This document shows, one piece after another, positions 9,090-18,545 of a stretch of 64,000 bases of DNA (position 1 is its first letter; every line of letters starts with the position of its first letter). The notes under the pieces were generated by a model. The model was not told the origin of the DNA and ran no database searches. It saw only the letters and a program-made list of their open reading frames with translations. The stretch spans positions 4,526,001 to 4,590,000 of the forward strand of contig NZ_CP014943.1 of NCBI RefSeq assembly GCF_002077175.1, written 5' to 3'. This DNA comes from Colwellia sp. PAMC 21821 (GTDB lineage Bacteria; Pseudomonadota; Gammaproteobacteria; Enterobacterales; Alteromonadaceae). The position numbers were made by a program, and so were the translations under genes.

Positions 9090-11536
9090 TAAAACAAATT
9101 CATCTGACTGTTCGTGATCTCGTCAAAACTGGTATTAATAAAAGGCAAAATTGCATCTGCTACCGCCAACAACTGACGATCAATGTAAAATTGATAATCT
9201 AAAGCGGCGCTCTGACACCCCTTAGCTTGTGGACCATTGACGGTCATCACATATTCAATCCAGCCTTTATTTTGATATTTAAGTGGCTTGCCCTGCTGCT
9301 TGTATATTTCATCGGCTAATCTTGCAGCGCGCACATGTGGCGGCACATTTTTAACATACAGCTCCAATTTTCTGCGCAAACGCTTACGGTAATAGAGTAA
9401 TTCATCGTGTTTTCCCGCTAAGGTATCAGCAACCATTTGCTTTACGTATTCCACAACCGGTTCGTTATTAAATATTTTCCAGTACAAAGTACGTTGAAAC
9501 TGTTTCGCCAATTCAGTCCAATCGGTTCGAACACTTTCTAAGCCTTTAAAAATTAATTGCTGCTCTTCACCTTTTTGCACCAGCCCAGCATAACGCTTTT
9601 TTGTGCCTACATCTTGCCCACGAATGGTTGGCATTAAGAACTTAAGAAAGTGGGTTTCAAATTCAATTTCAAGCTCGCTAACAATATTAAACTGGTCTTT
9701 GAGCAATGCATGCCATTTTTGATTAATGTATTCTTGTAACGTTTTACCCAGTGCCCTGCTGTTTTCTTCGCTTTGTTCATCACCCACATGCACAAAAATA
9801 GAATCTGTATCACCGTAGATCACTTGGTAACCCTTCGCTTCTATCCATAATTTAGTGGTTTTTAAAATACTGTGACTACGTTTAGTAATAGAACCAGATA
9901 AACGGGGATCGAAGAATCGACAACCTGTTGAGCCTAAAACACCGTAAAATGAATTCATGATAATTTTTATTGCCTGCGATAAGGCGGCATTTTTATCTTT
10001 TTTCGCGATATCACGCTCTTTCCATAGCTCAGTGATAATACCAGGTAAAAAATGCTGTTCTCTGGAGAAATAAGCACCATCAAAGCCCTCTATTGCTGTT
10101 TCTGGAGACTTTAACCCTTCTATCAAACCCATGGGGTCAATATTAAAACTGCGTATAATACTGGGGTATAGGCTTTTAAAATCTAACACCAACACATTTT
10201 GGTAAAGACCTGGAATAGAGTCCATGACAAAACCGCCCGGTGATTCAAAGCCTTGATCGCCATCGCCCATGTTAGGCGCGACATAACCACTGCGATGTAA
10301 TTTTGGCAGGTATAAATTAGTAAAAGCCGCTACTGAACCTCCAAATCTATCAATGGATAAACCGGTTAATTGCGCCCTGAGCATAGCGAATTCTAATAAT
10401 TGAGTATGCTTAAAAATCAGGATAACTAAACGACAATCTTCTAAATTGTAAGCCGCCAGTGCGGTTTTATCGTGGTGAAAGTTATCGGTTATTTCCTGTA
10501 GTCGGTTATCTACATCATCAACTTTTTTACCAATACCAAGCAATGTATTCGCGACATTATCAAGTGAAAAACTCGGAAAATTGTAAGTAGCGGTTTTTAA
10601 TAAATCAATACCATCGAGTATCACACGGCCATTAATTTCAATAAATTGCTGGTCACTGGCTTGGTTTTTTCGCCAATAAGGTGTTCTGCCATCGCGACCA
10701 ATGGCAAACTTAATCCCATGTAAATCGTAGCGTTTCTGTAATAAATCAAAATCAAAATTGATCACATTCCAGCCAATAATAATATCGGGGTCGTGCTGTG
10801 AGAACCAAGCTAGTAAACTGACAAGTAATGCTCGCTCATCAGCTTGCCATGCAATATCAATAGCACCTTTTTTGCCTTGCTCGCGCGCTATTTCTTGCTC
10901 ATTGGCAATCATCAGTACTTGCTGACAATGGTCGCTATATAAACCGATAGAATATAATTCACCCGACATTGAGCACTCTATATCGAGCGATACGGTCGAC
11001 AATGTAATGTCGGTTTGCTGTGCTTTATCAATGGGTTTACATCTAGCTTGCTCATAGCGCCTATAGTCTTTACTTTGCACAGACATTAAAGGTGCTTGTC
11101 GACCGACAAAGGTCATGTCTGCGGTAATAAAACGCTCCATTAAAAAGCGATCATCCGGTCGAATGTCATCTTCGTAACATTTAACCCCCTTTTGCTTAAG
11201 GGCTTCTCGCGCTTGGTAAAACTCTCGCAAGCTTAAAAAATAGAGTGCAGCAACATTCGCTTGGTTAAATGCTTTTAGTGCTAGCGGTTTTATTTCGTCT
11301 ACTTTAATGCCTTGTTTCGCCAAAATATCGTTAGCATGATTAACATCACTGACCTCAACAAAAAAAACTGCCCGTTCGTTATCAATAACCAACTGTACCG
11401 GACCTTGCGGCGTTTTCAGCCATAAGGTTATTTCTAAACGATTATTGCGATCGCTAGCGCTGCGGGTCAAAAGAAATCCGCGCGTGCCAGCTAGCGATGG
11501 TGCTAATTCTGGAAATTGTTCAGGAAAATGTTGCAT
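9089..11536 (-). CDS. polB: DNA polymerase II (family B, SOS-inducible)
   Basis: An 815-residue family-B polymerase for replication restart and damage bypass with proofreading (E. coli Pol II has 783 residues). Exonuclease motifs are SLDIECSM, NVINFDFDLL and YNLEDCRLV. Polymerase motifs are LDFKSLYPSII (A), IIMNSFYGVLGS (B) and YGDTDSIFV (C), with both catalytic aspartates present. The last residues, QMNLF, are a sliding-clamp-binding motif like the QLGLF end of E. coli Pol II. It is divergent from dinG, and a LexA box lies 26 bases before its ATG, so it should be induced by DNA damage. All catalytic residues that I can identify are intact. Confidence 0.96.
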   Translation of the reverse strand: MQHFPEQFPELAPSLAGTRGFLLTRSASDRNNRLEITLWLKTPQGPVQLVIDNERAVFFVEVSDVNHANDILAKQGIKVDEIKPLALKAFNQANVAALYFLSLREFYQAREALKQKGVKCYEDDIRPDDRFLMERFITADMTFVGRQAPLMSVQSKDYRRYEQARCKPIDKAQQTDITLSTVSLDIECSMSGELYSIGLYSDHCQQVLMIANEQEIAREQGKKGAIDIAWQADERALLVSLLAWFSQHDPDIIIGWNVINFDFDLLQKRYDLHGIKFAIGRDGRTPYWRKNQASDQQFIEINGRVILDGIDLLKTATYNFPSFSLDNVANTLLGIGKKVDDVDNRLQEITDNFHHDKTALAAYNLEDCRLVILIFKHTQLLEFAMLRAQLTGLSIDRFGGSVAAFTNLYLPKLHRSGYVAPNMGDGDQGFESPGGFVMDSIPGLYQNVLVLDFKSLYPSIIRSFNIDPMGLIEGLKSPETAIEGFDGAYFSREQHFLPGIITELWKERDIAKKDKNAALSQAIKIIMNSFYGVLGSTGCRFFDPRLSGSITKRSHSILKTTKLWIEAKGYQVIYGDTDSIFVHVGDEQSEENSRALGKTLQEYINQKWHALLKDQFNIVSELEIEFETHFLKFLMPTIRGQDVGTKKRYAGLVQKGEEQQLIFKGLESVRTDWTELAKQFQRTLYWKIFNNEPVVEYVKQMVADTLAGKHDELLYYRKRLRRKLELYVKNVPPHVRAARLADEIYKQQGKPLKYQNKGWIEYVMTVNGPQAKGCQSAALDYQFYIDRQLLAVADAILPFINTSFDEITNSQMNLF

Positions 11537-11562
11537 TAAGTGTTCTAATTATTCATAACAAA

Positions 11563-11578
11563 CTGTTAATATATACAG
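11563..11578. promoter_or_regulatory. LexA (SOS) box shared by polB and dinG
   Basis: CTGTTAATATATACAG fits CTGT-N8-ACAG exactly, with an AT-rich centre. It is 26 bases before polB and 41 bases before dinG, so one LexA dimer could repress both promoters. Both genes are SOS members in E. coli. Confidence 0.9.
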
Positions 11579-11619
11579 CAGTGTAAATCATCTATTGTCG
11601 ATAGGAAACTACAGCCGCG

Positions 11620-13734
11620 ATGTTAAGCGATAAAATTAAGCAAGTGATAAGAACCTCCTACAAAGCCATAGGTGAAAACCTGACCAACTTTAACCCGCGA
11701 AAGCAGCAAACCTTTTTAATTGCTGAAATTGCGAAAACCCTTGCCGGAGATTACGATAAAGTACGTAAAATAATCACCATTGAAGCCGGTACCGGCACCG
11801 GTAAGTCTTTAGCGTACGCGTTGGGTTCTATTCCGCTCGCCATAAGTCGAAACAAAAAAGTGTGTATTGCCACCGCTACTGTGGCGTTGCAAGAGCAATT
11901 AGTTGATAAAGATTTACCGTTTTTAAAAAAACACAGTGGATTAGACTTTAACTTCACCTTAGCAAAAGGTAGACAGCGCTATGTTTGTCGACAAAAGCTT
12001 GCGCTAGCTGTAGCCAATGACGACAGTCCACAAGCCGGTTTTACCTTTGCAGAAAAACCACAAGCGGGCGATATTCGCACCTTGAACAAGATGCACAAAG
12101 CACTCAATGATAACACTTGGCCGGGCGATATTGACGCGTGGCCCGAGCCCATTAATCATCATATTTGGCAACAAATCCAGGCTGACAAACACAGTTGTTT
12201 AAAGCATTTATCAGACCATAGCCATTGCCCATTTCATAAAGCTAGAGAGACCATGGAGGCAGCCGATGTTGTCGTGGTAAACCACAGTTTACTACTGGCT
12301 GATTTAGAGCTAGGGGGAGGCAGAATATTATCAGCACCTGAAGACACTTTTTACATTATTGATGAAGCACATCACCTACCAAAAGTAACGCGTGACCATT
12401 CCAGTGCGACTCTTACCATCAAGGGAGCCATTGACTGGCTTAGTAAGCTGCAAGAAACTGGCGATAAAATAGCAGCGCTAGTAAAATCCAATAGCACCAT
12501 CTCGCCATCAATAAAATTAGCGGACGATTGCCAAGATATATTATCCGACATGCAAAAAGTGCTAAGTTTTATTGATAATAATCGCAGTATTTATTTTCAT
12601 CAATCTTCGTCAAATAGCCCACTAAAACAAAGTCAAAATCAAGCGCTACAATATCGCTTTGAAAACGGTATTGTGCCAAAATCATTAAAAAATTGGGCCG
12701 AAGATTTAACCGATAGTTCAAAGAAATGTTTAGCGCATTTAAACAAGCTTTATAACTTGTTAATGGAGTCGGTAAAAGACGGCGACACGCAAATGTATTT
12801 AGCAGAACCTTTGTTAGCTGAATCGGGATTTATGATCCAACGTCTAGAAAACTTTAATTCGTTATGGCAGATGTATGCTAAAACCGATAGTGAGAAAGGT
12901 GCGCCTATGGCGCGTTGGTTAGAGCAAATTGAAGGTAAACGAAGCGACTATCTTATTAGTGGTTCGCCCATAGAAGTTGGCTTCACTCTAGAAGATATGC
13001 TCTGGTCTAAATGTGAAGGTGCCGTTTTATGCTCCGCCACTATTTTAGCTTTGAACTCGTTCGATCATTTTCGTCGACAAGCGGGGCTAAGAACTGATGA
13101 TGGCAGCCAATATCAAAAAGTTGATTCGCCTTTTGATTATCAAAATAATGCTCAGTTAATTGTGCCTAAAATGCAGTATGAGCCCAGTGCCGATGCGTTT
13201 ACAGATGAGCTTATTGCTAAACTTCCTGAACAAATTCAGCGCGGAAAAGCGACATTAGTGCTGTTTTCTTCTTATTGGCAAATGGATAAAGTGGTCACGG
13301 CACTGCGAGAACAAACTAAACTCAGTATATTAGTGCAAGGCGAGCAATCTCGACAAAAAATTATTGAAACCCACAAAACCCTTTGCGATAAACAGCAAAA
13401 CAGTATCATTTTTGGTACGCAAAGTTTTTCAGAAGGTCTAGATTTACCCGGTGACTATCTCACCAATGTTATTATCACCAAGTTACCGTTTTCAGTGCCG
13501 TCATCTCCGGTAGAAGAAGCACAGGCTGAATACATTACCGCTAAGGGTGGTAATCCTTTTATGTCTATTTCAGTGCCTGAAACCTCGAAAAAGCTTATTC
13601 AGGCCACAGGACGATTACTGCGTAATGAAAAAGACCATGGTGTCATCGTGTTAATGGATCGTCGTTTAGTGAACAAGCGATACGGTAAAGACTTATTAAA
13701 TTCGTTACCGCCATTTAAGCGTATTATCGAATAA
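11620..13734 (+). CDS. dinG: ATP-dependent DNA helicase DinG
   Basis: A 704-residue XPD-like 5'-3' helicase that unwinds D-loops and R-loops after damage (E. coli protein 716). It has Walker A EAGTGTGKS (Lys62), the DEAH box IIDEAHHLP, motif V GTQSFSEGLDLPG and motif VI QATGRLLRN. The Fe-S domain is unusual: Cys123, Cys193 and Cys203 are present. The fourth cysteine, which lies between the last two in E. coli (Cys199), is absent; this interval has histidines instead (CLKHLSDHSHC). Either a histidine serves as the fourth ligand or the cluster is altered. It is divergent from polB across a LexA box. Confidence 0.93.
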   Translation: MLSDKIKQVIRTSYKAIGENLTNFNPRKQQTFLIAEIAKTLAGDYDKVRKIITIEAGTGTGKSLAYALGSIPLAISRNKKVCIATATVALQEQLVDKDLPFLKKHSGLDFNFTLAKGRQRYVCRQKLALAVANDDSPQAGFTFAEKPQAGDIRTLNKMHKALNDNTWPGDIDAWPEPINHHIWQQIQADKHSCLKHLSDHSHCPFHKARETMEAADVVVVNHSLLLADLELGGGRILSAPEDTFYIIDEAHHLPKVTRDHSSATLTIKGAIDWLSKLQETGDKIAALVKSNSTISPSIKLADDCQDILSDMQKVLSFIDNNRSIYFHQSSSNSPLKQSQNQALQYRFENGIVPKSLKNWAEDLTDSSKKCLAHLNKLYNLLMESVKDGDTQMYLAEPLLAESGFMIQRLENFNSLWQMYAKTDSEKGAPMARWLEQIEGKRSDYLISGSPIEVGFTLEDMLWSKCEGAVLCSATILALNSFDHFRRQAGLRTDDGSQYQKVDSPFDYQNNAQLIVPKMQYEPSADAFTDELIAKLPEQIQRGKATLVLFSSYWQMDKVVTALREQTKLSILVQGEQSRQKIIETHKTLCDKQQNSIIFGTQSFSEGLDLPGDYLTNVIITKLPFSVPSSPVEEAQAEYITAKGGNPFMSISVPETSKKLIQATGRLLRNEKDHGVIVLMDRRLVNKRYGKDLLNSLPPFKRIIE

Positions 13735-13743
13735 GGATAGTGA

Positions 13744-13821
13744 ATGAAATGGTTATCACACGGCATCGGCAAAAGAAAAAACATAACGCTGAAATTTAAA
13801 CTAAGTTCCTCGGTCTTTTAG
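13744..13821 (+). CDS. Possible 25-residue cationic small protein
   Basis: A short frame begins 9 bases after the dinG stop, with AAGGA ideally spaced 6 bases before its ATG. The product starts MKWLSHGIGKRKN, is strongly basic and has no cysteines. It could be a real small protein translated with dinG, or a degraded remnant. I recognise no family. Confidence 0.3.
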   Translation: MKWLSHGIGKRKNITLKFKLSSSVF

Positions 13822-13859
13822 CATTGTTACTAACACTTTTATTTAATTGAGGAATTTAT

Positions 13860-14285
13860 ATGTCGACAGATGCTACCCTAGCCAACAAAAATTTTCAGAA
13901 CAACCTACAATGGTCATTACTATTATTACGTGTAGGTGTGTTTATCGTAATGTTCGTTTGGACGCTAGATAAGTTTGTTAACCCTGCCCATAGTATTAAA
14001 ATTTTCGAACATTTTTATAAAATCAGCGGTTTTACTGACATCCTTGCTTATAGTTTAGGCGCGCTACAATTAATATTAGTTATGGCGTTTTTATTCGGCA
14101 TTAAAAAACGTTTAACCTATGGTTTAATTTTCCTGATGCACGCTGGTTCTACATTCTCAGCCTACGCACAATATTATGATGCCTTTAATAACCTATTGTT
14201 TTTTGCCGCTTGGCCTATGTTGGCTGCTTGTGCAGCGCTATATTTATTAAGAGAAGCTGACACTAAGTTTACTTTAGGTAAATAA
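13860..14285 (+). CDS. Small four-helix integral membrane protein, DoxX-like
   Basis: A 141-residue inner-membrane protein with about four hydrophobic segments (near residues 18-36, 61-80, 84-103 and 111-129). The layout and the LLLRVG start of the first helix resemble the DoxX-like group, but the match is not firm. GAGGAA lies 8 bases before the ATG. It may follow dinG on the same message (125-base gap) or have its own promoter. A strong terminator follows. No function is assigned. Confidence 0.7.
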   Translation: MSTDATLANKNFQNNLQWSLLLLRVGVFIVMFVWTLDKFVNPAHSIKIFEHFYKISGFTDILAYSLGALQLILVMAFLFGIKKRLTYGLIFLMHAGSTFSAYAQYYDAFNNLLFFAAWPMLAACAALYLLREADTKFTLGK

Positions 14286-14335
14286 CTTTTTACTAAAGTT
14301 TCAACCTATAAATTTGAACCGATAAACGTCAATCA

Positions 14336-14372
14336 AAAACAAGCCAAGGTTATTCACCTTGGCTTGTTTTTT
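14336..14372. terminator. Bidirectional terminator
   Basis: The arms AACAAGCCAAGGT and ACCTTGGCTTGTT close a 5-base loop, with A and T runs outside. It serves the DoxX-like gene (plus) and the pdsO gene (minus). Confidence 0.92.
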
Positions 14373-14448
14373 AATCTCCCCCCTTTAAAGTAAATTAATT
14401 GCTTGGGATAAACCCACTTAAAGTAGCTAACCACCCTTAATAATCGTG

Positions 14449-15321
14449 TTAAAAGTTCTTAGCCGTTTGCGAATGCTCTTGGCTTGTTACATCGTTTGCT
14501 AAAGCGGTGTTTTTTAACTTGATAACCACTCTTCGATCATAAAAACTCACTTCTTTATCTACTGATGCTACAACCGGTTGCTGTTCGCCAAAGGCAAATA
14601 AACTTATGCGGTCAGCTTTTACACCTAGGTCAATCAGGGCATTCTTAACCGCATTTATACGGGCTAATGAAATGGCTTGGTTTAACTCATCACTTCCTTG
14701 TTTGTCGGTGTAACCAGAAAGATCTAAGGTCAAATTAGGTGATTGTTGAACAATGCGCGCTAAGCTCGCTATTTGCTCTTGGTAATGCGACTTTATTTCA
14801 CTAGAGCCAGTAGAGAACTGCAAGCTCATTAATAAGTTTTGCGCTTGTAATTGACTAGCTGCTTGATAGTTTTGCTCTAAAGCTATTAGCTCAGCTTGAT
14901 AGCTTTGTTCAGCTTGCTCAATTTTTTCCTGATAACGTGCCAATGATGTTGCATTATTCTGTTGCTCTTTTTTATAGGCATTGGACAAATTGTCAATTTT
15001 GTCAGTAGCATTCATATTTTTTGCAATCATGTTACCTGCAATACCCGTAATAAAAGCACCAATAGGACCGCCCAAAACAGCGCCAATAACCATACCGGTA
15101 CCAAAACCAATTTCTTCTTTCAATTGTGCAGAACTTTCTTGCTCTGCCTGCGCTTGTTGTGTTTTTTCATATGAACTGGCAAAGACTGGGCTTACCGTTA
15201 ATGCAGAAATTAACGCGACATTAATCAATGTTTTTGCTATGCCAGATTCAACTGCGCGTGCTTTATTATCTGTGTTTACTTCTGTCGTAGTTAAGTGTGC
15301 TGTAGTTAATTGGTTTTTCAT
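14449..15321 (-). CDS. pdsO: Sortase-system OmpA-family protein (PdsO-like)
   Basis: About 290 residues, exported and peptidoglycan-associated. A signal sequence (hydrophobic ALISALTVSPVFA) is followed by a glycine-rich hydrophobic hairpin (GTGMVIGAVLGGPIGAFITG), a Gln/Glu-rich coiled coil and a C-terminal OmpA domain (LSGYTDKQGSDELNQAISLA, with YDRRVVI at the end). This layout matches the OmpA-family member of the proteobacterial dedicated sortase system. The neighbours support the call: a PdsR-like regulator and a PdsS-like kinase are divergent from it. No sortase or sortase target is adjacent. The ATG at 15321 has GAGAGA before it; a TTG at 15339 and an ATG at 15336 are alternatives. Confidence 0.8.
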   Translation of the reverse strand: MKNQLTTAHLTTTEVNTDNKARAVESGIAKTLINVALISALTVSPVFASSYEKTQQAQAEQESSAQLKEEIGFGTGMVIGAVLGGPIGAFITGIAGNMIAKNMNATDKIDNLSNAYKKEQQNNATSLARYQEKIEQAEQSYQAELIALEQNYQAASQLQAQNLLMSLQFSTGSSEIKSHYQEQIASLARIVQQSPNLTLDLSGYTDKQGSDELNQAISLARINAVKNALIDLGVKADRISLFAFGEQQPVVASVDKEVSFYDRRVVIKLKNTALANDVTSQEHSQTAKNF

Positions 15322-15593
15322 ATTAGTGTCTCTCATCAATAGTGTTATAAATAGTGTGATAAATAAATAGCGGCTAACTAATGACCTAATTAGCTGCTTT
15401 GTTTTTGATGATGTTATTAAACCGTAGAAAAACGACGACTAAAGGACGCAAATATGGCAATTCACTGAGCAAATGTGGCAAGATTATGGCAATTACAACA
15501 ATTAGCAGCATCGATGGGGTTTATTCGATATTATTTAACGCAGATATTCACGTAAATATTACGTACTTGCATATAAAGGGATAAGCAATCACC

Positions 15594-16307
15594 ATGTCGA
15601 AACGTATCGCTATTGTTGAAGATGATGCCGCCATCAGAGAAAACTACGCAGATGTACTGCGCCTGCAAGGTTATCAAGTACAAACCTATGCTAATAAAAA
15701 TAGCGCGATGGATGCGTTTAATTTACGCTTACCTAATTTAGCCATTTTAGATATTGGCCTTGAGCACGAATACGATGCTGGGTTCGAGTTATGCCAATGG
15801 CTGCGCTCGAAATCGACAACCTTACCCATTATTTTTTTAACCGCACGTGACAGTGATGTAGACACGGTTTCGGGATTGCGTATCGGCGCTGACGATTACC
15901 TCACTAAAGATATTAGTTTACCGCACCTGTCTGCACGTATTGCTGCGCTTTTTCGCCGCCAAGACGCTTTAGGTAAACCACAACAAGCGGATCACATGTT
16001 AACTATTGGGCCATTAACGGTAGATAGTCAGCGTATGACCATACAATGGCAAAGTCAGCATGTAGAGTTAACCATTACCGAGTTTTGGATGCTATACGCC
16101 TTAGCGAAACACCCAGGACATGTAAAGAACCGCAGTCAGTTGATGCAAGACTCGAAAATTTACGTTGATGACTCAACCATTACCTCACATATCAAACGAA
16201 TACGTAAAAAATTCACTCATATCGATAACGACTTTAATTGTATTGAAACAGTTTATGGCATGGGCTATCGCTGGAACCAAAGCCCAGTAGAAGCTACAGG
16301 TAACTAA
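15594..16307 (+). CDS. pdsR: Dedicated sortase-system response regulator (PdsR-like, OmpR family)
   Basis: A 237-residue two-component transcription factor. The receiver domain has the acidic pair near residues 10-11, phospho-acceptor Asp53 (LAILDIG) and Lys105 (DDYLTKD). A winged-helix DNA-binding domain follows (about 140-230, ending ETVYGMGYRW). The sequence fits the regulator of the proteobacterial dedicated sortase system, and the partner kinase gene starts 6 bases downstream. AAGGGAT lies about 10 bases before the ATG. Its usual targets would be sortase-system genes; here only pdsO is next to it. Confidence 0.85.
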   Translation: MSKRIAIVEDDAAIRENYADVLRLQGYQVQTYANKNSAMDAFNLRLPNLAILDIGLEHEYDAGFELCQWLRSKSTTLPIIFLTARDSDVDTVSGLRIGADDYLTKDISLPHLSARIAALFRRQDALGKPQQADHMLTIGPLTVDSQRMTIQWQSQHVELTITEFWMLYALAKHPGHVKNRSQLMQDSKIYVDDSTITSHIKRIRKKFTHIDNDFNCIETVYGMGYRWNQSPVEATGN

Positions 16308-16313
16308 GCAATT

Positions 16314-18545
16314 ATGGCAATGAAATGGCGTTTTGGCCTAAGAAGTAAGCTGCTATTATTATCAAGCTTTCTATTTACCATTCCTTGGTTTGGCTATCAA
16401 TATGTTTGGGAAATGGAAAAATACCTACGATATGGCCAAGAGCAAACTATTATCGGCACAGCAAGAGCACTAGCTACCGCTATGCATGAACGGGCTAATC
16501 TATTTAACAACCAAGCCAGTTTTTTACCCAGTGTTGAAAAAGGCAAAGACTTATATAGTTATGGTTTGTCAGCGCCGATCCAGCTCGATGGATTGAATCA
16601 AGACTGGCCCGACTTTGCCAATAAAGCGCACTTTTATCAACAAAATAACCAACTTTATAGCCAATTAACACCAGAGAAGCTTTCAATAAACTTTACCGCT
16701 GCTGTAGGCACTTACGGTAAATATTTATATTTATACTTTGCTGTTATAGACGACAAAGTCATTTATCGTGACATCAATGCCCGCAGTATCACCAATAATG
16801 ATCATTTAGAGCTCGCCTTTATCAATCCACAAGGCGTATTTAGTCGCTTTATTATTAGCAATAAAACCACCGGTTGGATAGACGCATACCGTATCACTGA
16901 TATTCAAGATGATATTCCGGTACCGGCAAGACAAATTCAAGGACATTGGCGCGATACTCAGCAAGGTTATAACGTCGAGGTACGTGTGCCGTTAACTGAA
17001 TTTAACGATAACATTGCCTTTGCCGTTCATGATGTAGACAGCCCGTTAGGTGTAATTGAAGCATCACTTGGCTCGGCCGATCCAAGCTCTGCCGAAACGT
17101 TAGGTACTATTTTAGTGCCCTCGCCTGAAATTGAACGCATTGTAAAAGGAATGAGCTACACCAACTCCAGCATATGGGTTGTTGACCAACATCACCGTGT
17201 TTTAGCCACAACTGGGAACATAAAAAAAGCCAGCGGTGTGTGGAATAAGCGCGTTAATCTCAATAATGAACGTATCGATAATGCAGATGAAAATGTTCTA
17301 ATATCGGCTTGGTTTGCTTTTGAAAGTAAAATACTTAAGCCATTATATGAAAAAATTCTCACTCAGCCACCGAGTAACTTTATCGATCAACTTTATGATT
17401 CAGAAAACCTCACCGGCAAACATATCGAAAGTGCTTTAGCTGGTGAACCCATGTCGCAATGGCGTTTAAGTACCGATCAACAAGCGGTAGTGCTATCGGC
17501 CGCCTACCCCATATTTATCGATGAAAGTGTTAAAGGCGCGGTAATTGTAGAAGAAACGACGAATGGCATTCGTACATTAAGAAATCAGGCATTAGAAAAG
17601 CTTTTCAGTTCTATTTTAGCCATTATGTTAATAGGCGCTTTAGCCTTTTTCTTGTTTGCTTCGCGGATTTCAAACCGGATCAGAACCTTAAGCAATCAAG
17701 CCGAAATGGCTATCGATGAACACGGCCGCATTAACGGCAATGTTGATACCTCGACCACCAATGACGAGATTGGCGATTTATCGCGGAGTTTCTCGACCGC
17801 TGTTAATCGACTCGGACAATATAATCACTATTTAGAAAATATGTCTTCTCGGTTATCTCATGAATTGCGCACGCCAATTGCTGTTGTGCGCACATCCCTA
17901 GAAACCTTAGCCATGCAGCAACAAAGTATCAATACAACAACACGAGAAAATGGTGATAATGAACAAAATTCAGCGATTGAAAATCCCTATTTAGTGCGTG
18001 CTCAACATGGTATTGAGCGCTTAAGTTTAATCTTAACCAATATGAATGAAGCAACTCGCATTGAGCAAATGTTAGAAAATACCGATAAGTGTTTGTTCGA
18101 TTTAGGTCAGGTGTTCAACGGTTGCATGCAAGGTTACCGACTAATTTATCCGAAGATTAACTTTTCGTTTAGCGAATTAGCCATAGGTAAAGTACAAGTA
18201 TTAGGTTCACCAGAGCATATAGCGCAGTTATTAGATAAAGTTATCGCCAATGCGGTCGAGTTTTCTGATGATGAAAATATTGCAGTCAGCGTTGAAAAGC
18301 AGAATCACCAGGTCACATTAGTTATTAGCAACAACGGTGAATTATTACCTGAAGAAATGAGCGAGCAGCTATTTGACTCTATGGTATCCATCAGGAAGAA
18401 ACACAATAATGAACAACCACATTTAGGTTTAGGTTTGTATATAGCGCGATTAATATGTCAATTTCATAGCGGCACAATAAAGGCAGTAAATAAACAAAAT
18501 CAACAAGGCGTTGAGGTGATTATTATGCTGCCAGTGACAAAGTAA
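16314..18545 (+). CDS. pdsS: Dedicated sortase-system sensor histidine kinase (PdsS-like)
   Basis: A 743-residue inner-membrane kinase. TM1 lies near residues 12-30; a large periplasmic sensor (about 40-425) includes a beta-rich region resembling CBM9/DOMON-like carbohydrate-binding folds (about 85-265). TM2 (about 430-450) and a HAMP segment lead to the HisKA domain with phospho-acceptor His516 (SRLSHELRTP) and a HATPase domain with ANAVEFSDD and GLGLYIARL. The domain order matches the kinase of the proteobacterial dedicated sortase system, and the gene is cotranscribed with pdsR. The sensed ligand is unknown; the sensor fold hints at a cell-envelope glycan. Confidence 0.85.
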   Translation: MAMKWRFGLRSKLLLLSSFLFTIPWFGYQYVWEMEKYLRYGQEQTIIGTARALATAMHERANLFNNQASFLPSVEKGKDLYSYGLSAPIQLDGLNQDWPDFANKAHFYQQNNQLYSQLTPEKLSINFTAAVGTYGKYLYLYFAVIDDKVIYRDINARSITNNDHLELAFINPQGVFSRFIISNKTTGWIDAYRITDIQDDIPVPARQIQGHWRDTQQGYNVEVRVPLTEFNDNIAFAVHDVDSPLGVIEASLGSADPSSAETLGTILVPSPEIERIVKGMSYTNSSIWVVDQHHRVLATTGNIKKASGVWNKRVNLNNERIDNADENVLISAWFAFESKILKPLYEKILTQPPSNFIDQLYDSENLTGKHIESALAGEPMSQWRLSTDQQAVVLSAAYPIFIDESVKGAVIVEETTNGIRTLRNQALEKLFSSILAIMLIGALAFFLFASRISNRIRTLSNQAEMAIDEHGRINGNVDTSTTNDEIGDLSRSFSTAVNRLGQYNHYLENMSSRLSHELRTPIAVVRTSLETLAMQQQSINTTTRENGDNEQNSAIENPYLVRAQHGIERLSLILTNMNEATRIEQMLENTDKCLFDLGQVFNGCMQGYRLIYPKINFSFSELAIGKVQVLGSPEHIAQLLDKVIANAVEFSDDENIAVSVEKQNHQVTLVISNNGELLPEEMSEQLFDSMVSIRKKHNNEQPHLGLGLYIARLICQFHSGTIKAVNKQNQQGVEVIIMLPVTK

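Noticed and set aside
15399..15584. 61-codon frame between pdsO and pdsR
   Set aside because: No ribosome-binding site, low-complexity product and no recognisable domain; more likely promoter DNA.
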